Assembly (NCBI GenBank): GCA_015490105.1
Contig: WFYK01000159.1
Coordinates: forward strand, 1 to 6,909
Length of the DNA: 6,909 bases
Origin: Aquificaceae bacterium
Lineage (GTDB): Bacteria > Aquificota > Aquificia > Aquificales > Aquificaceae
Direction: 5' to 3'
Positions 1 through 6,909 of the stretch are shown here, one piece after another (position 1 is the stretch's first letter; each line of letters begins with the position of its first letter). Position numbers and translations under genes: made by a program. The notes beneath the pieces are model-generated. The model was not told where the DNA came from and did no database searches. It saw nothing but the letters and a program-made list of their open reading frames with translations.

Positions 1-372
1 GTTGATGAGATCGTTGAAGCTATTAAAAACATGACCGTTTTAGAGGTTGCTGAGCTTGTAAAGAGGCTCGAAGAGGAGTTCGGAGTCTCCGCCGCGGCCA
101 TGGTTGCTGCAGCTCCCGCTGCTGCAGGTGCGGGAGGTGCTCAGGCGCAGGCGGAAGAGAAAACCGAATTTGATGTAATCCTGAAGTCTCCCGGAGGCAA
201 CAAGATTCAGGTTATAAAAGCTGTAAGAGAAATAACCGGCCTCGGTCTCAAAGAGGCCAAAGAACTCGTAGACAACGCTCCCAAACCCATCAAGGAGGAA
301 GTATCTAAAGAAGAAGCTGAGCAGATTAAGGCTAAGCTTGAAGAGGTGGGTGCGGAAGTAGAGATCAAGTAA
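1..372 (+). CDS. rplL: Large ribosomal subunit protein bL12 (L7/L12), 5'-truncated by the window edge
   Basis: bL12 forms the flexible stalk of the 50S subunit, bound as dimers to uL10, and recruits and stimulates EF-Tu, EF-G and other translational GTPases. The frame is open to base 1: ten codons ([10 protein letters not shown]) precede the first ATG at 31. They match the usual bL12 N-terminus, so that ATG is an internal Met and the true start lies just upstream. 123 residues are visible, against about 120-130 for the whole family. In order they are: the N-terminal dimerisation/uL10-binding helices (about 1-30, including [20 protein letters not shown]), an Ala/Gly-rich hinge (about 31-51), and the globular C-terminal domain (about 53-123). 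The C-terminal domain contains [28 protein letters not shown] and a final GAEVEIK. The helix with VIKAVR and the GLGLKEAKE turn form the factor-binding face. Lys residues in both are conserved. The stop TAA (370-372) is followed in frame by TAG and TGA. rpoB follows after a 103-base gap. Identification is essentially certain. Confidence 0.97.
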   Translation, partial: VDEIVEAIKNMTVLEVAELVKRLEEEFGVSAAAMVAAAPAAAGAGGAQAQAEEKTEFDVILKSPGGNKIQVIKAVREITGLGLKEAKELVDNAPKPIKEEVSKEEAEQIKAKLEEVGAEVEIK

Positions 373-410
373 TAGTGAGTTTCGAAAAACCTGTTGTCTC
401 TCTGCTAAGG

Positions 411-441
411 AAAGGGTGCCCGTGTTTATGGGTGCCCTTTT
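411..441 (+). terminator. Rho-independent-type hairpin between rplL and rpoB, probable partial terminator (attenuator)
   Basis: In RNA, bases 411-421 (AAAGGGUGCCC) pair with 430-440 (GGGUGCCCUUU). This gives an uninterrupted 11-bp stem with two adjacent G.U wobbles (417-434 and 418-433) and an 8-base loop, GUGUUUAU. The descending arm runs directly into UUUU (438-441). On the complementary strand the wobbles become A/C mismatches, so the structure favours + strand transcripts. It lies 39 bases after the rplL stop and ends 35 bases before rpoB. In Escherichia coli an attenuator between rplL and rpoB lets most transcripts stop, so that ribosomal proteins exceed polymerase subunits. The same role here is inferred from position and shape. 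The U tract is short, so read-through is expected, and rpoBC needs it unless a promoter lies in the gap. I could not recognise a convincing -35/-10 pair there. Confidence 0.7.
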
Positions 442-462
442 ATGCGTTTAAAACCCTTCCAA

Positions 463-470
463 AGAGGTGG
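463..470 (+). promoter_or_regulatory. Ribosome binding site for rpoB
   Basis: AGAGGTGG is complementary to the 3' end of 16S rRNA (anti-SD CACCTCCTT), allowing for one change. It ends five bases before ATG 476. Two in-frame GTG codons (467 and 470) lie inside or at the edge of this element and would have no ribosome binding site of their own, so it selects ATG 476 as the start. Confidence 0.75.
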
Positions 471-475
471 TGGAC

Positions 476-6909
<6,434 letters not shown>

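Noticed and set aside
31..372. rplL starting at ATG 31
   Set aside because: The ten in-frame codons before it ([10 protein letters not shown]) match the standard bL12 N-terminal helix and there is no ribosome binding site before 31, so the gene continues beyond the left edge.
373..410. Possible internal promoter for rpoBC downstream of rplL
   Set aside because: I found no pair of -35 and -10 like hexamers at acceptable spacing that I would defend. The sequence here is otherwise featureless.
467..475. rpoB starting at GTG 467 or GTG 470
   Set aside because: Both codons overlap or touch the AGAGGTGG ribosome binding site. ATG 476 sits at the proper spacing from it and gives a normal beta N-terminus.

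Overview
The window holds part of the conserved ribosomal-protein/RNA-polymerase operon of a thermophilic bacterium. All genes are on the + strand: the 3' end of rplL (bL12), a complete rpoB (beta subunit of RNA polymerase) and the 5' part of rpoC (beta' subunit). Arg codons AGG/AGA and Ile codon ATA dominate. The proteins are rich in Lys, Glu and Arg, and beta and beta' carry large lineage-specific insertions. Together these point to the Aquificales, most likely Aquifex itself. This assignment rests on recognition of the proteins and codon style, not on a database search.

Layout: 1-372 is rplL, whose frame is open to the left edge, so its true start lies upstream. It ends in three different stop codons in tandem. 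373-475 is the only intergenic region. It carries a G.U-containing hairpin followed by Us (411-441), a candidate partial terminator or attenuator, and then the rpoB Shine-Dalgarno sequence. 476-4879 is rpoB (1467 aa). 4876-6909 is rpoC, which overlaps rpoB by ATGA and runs off the right edge after 678 codons, past the catalytic NADFDGD loop.

The genes work in the two central steps of gene expression. bL12 is the ribosomal stalk protein that recruits translational GTPases. Beta and beta' form the catalytic cleft of RNA polymerase. In bacteria where this operon has been studied, rplL is made in excess of rpoBC, and the hairpin between them is well placed for that here.

I see no mobile element, CRISPR array, RNA gene, toxin-antitoxin or defence system, and no undescribed multi-gene system. 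The unusual content lies inside the polymerase subunits: a four-cysteine zinc-ribbon-like insert in the beta lobe, a segment of about 50 residues in beta upstream of the rifampicin region, and about 110 extra residues in the N-terminal part of beta'. The fused-looking rpoB/rpoC junction is also notable.
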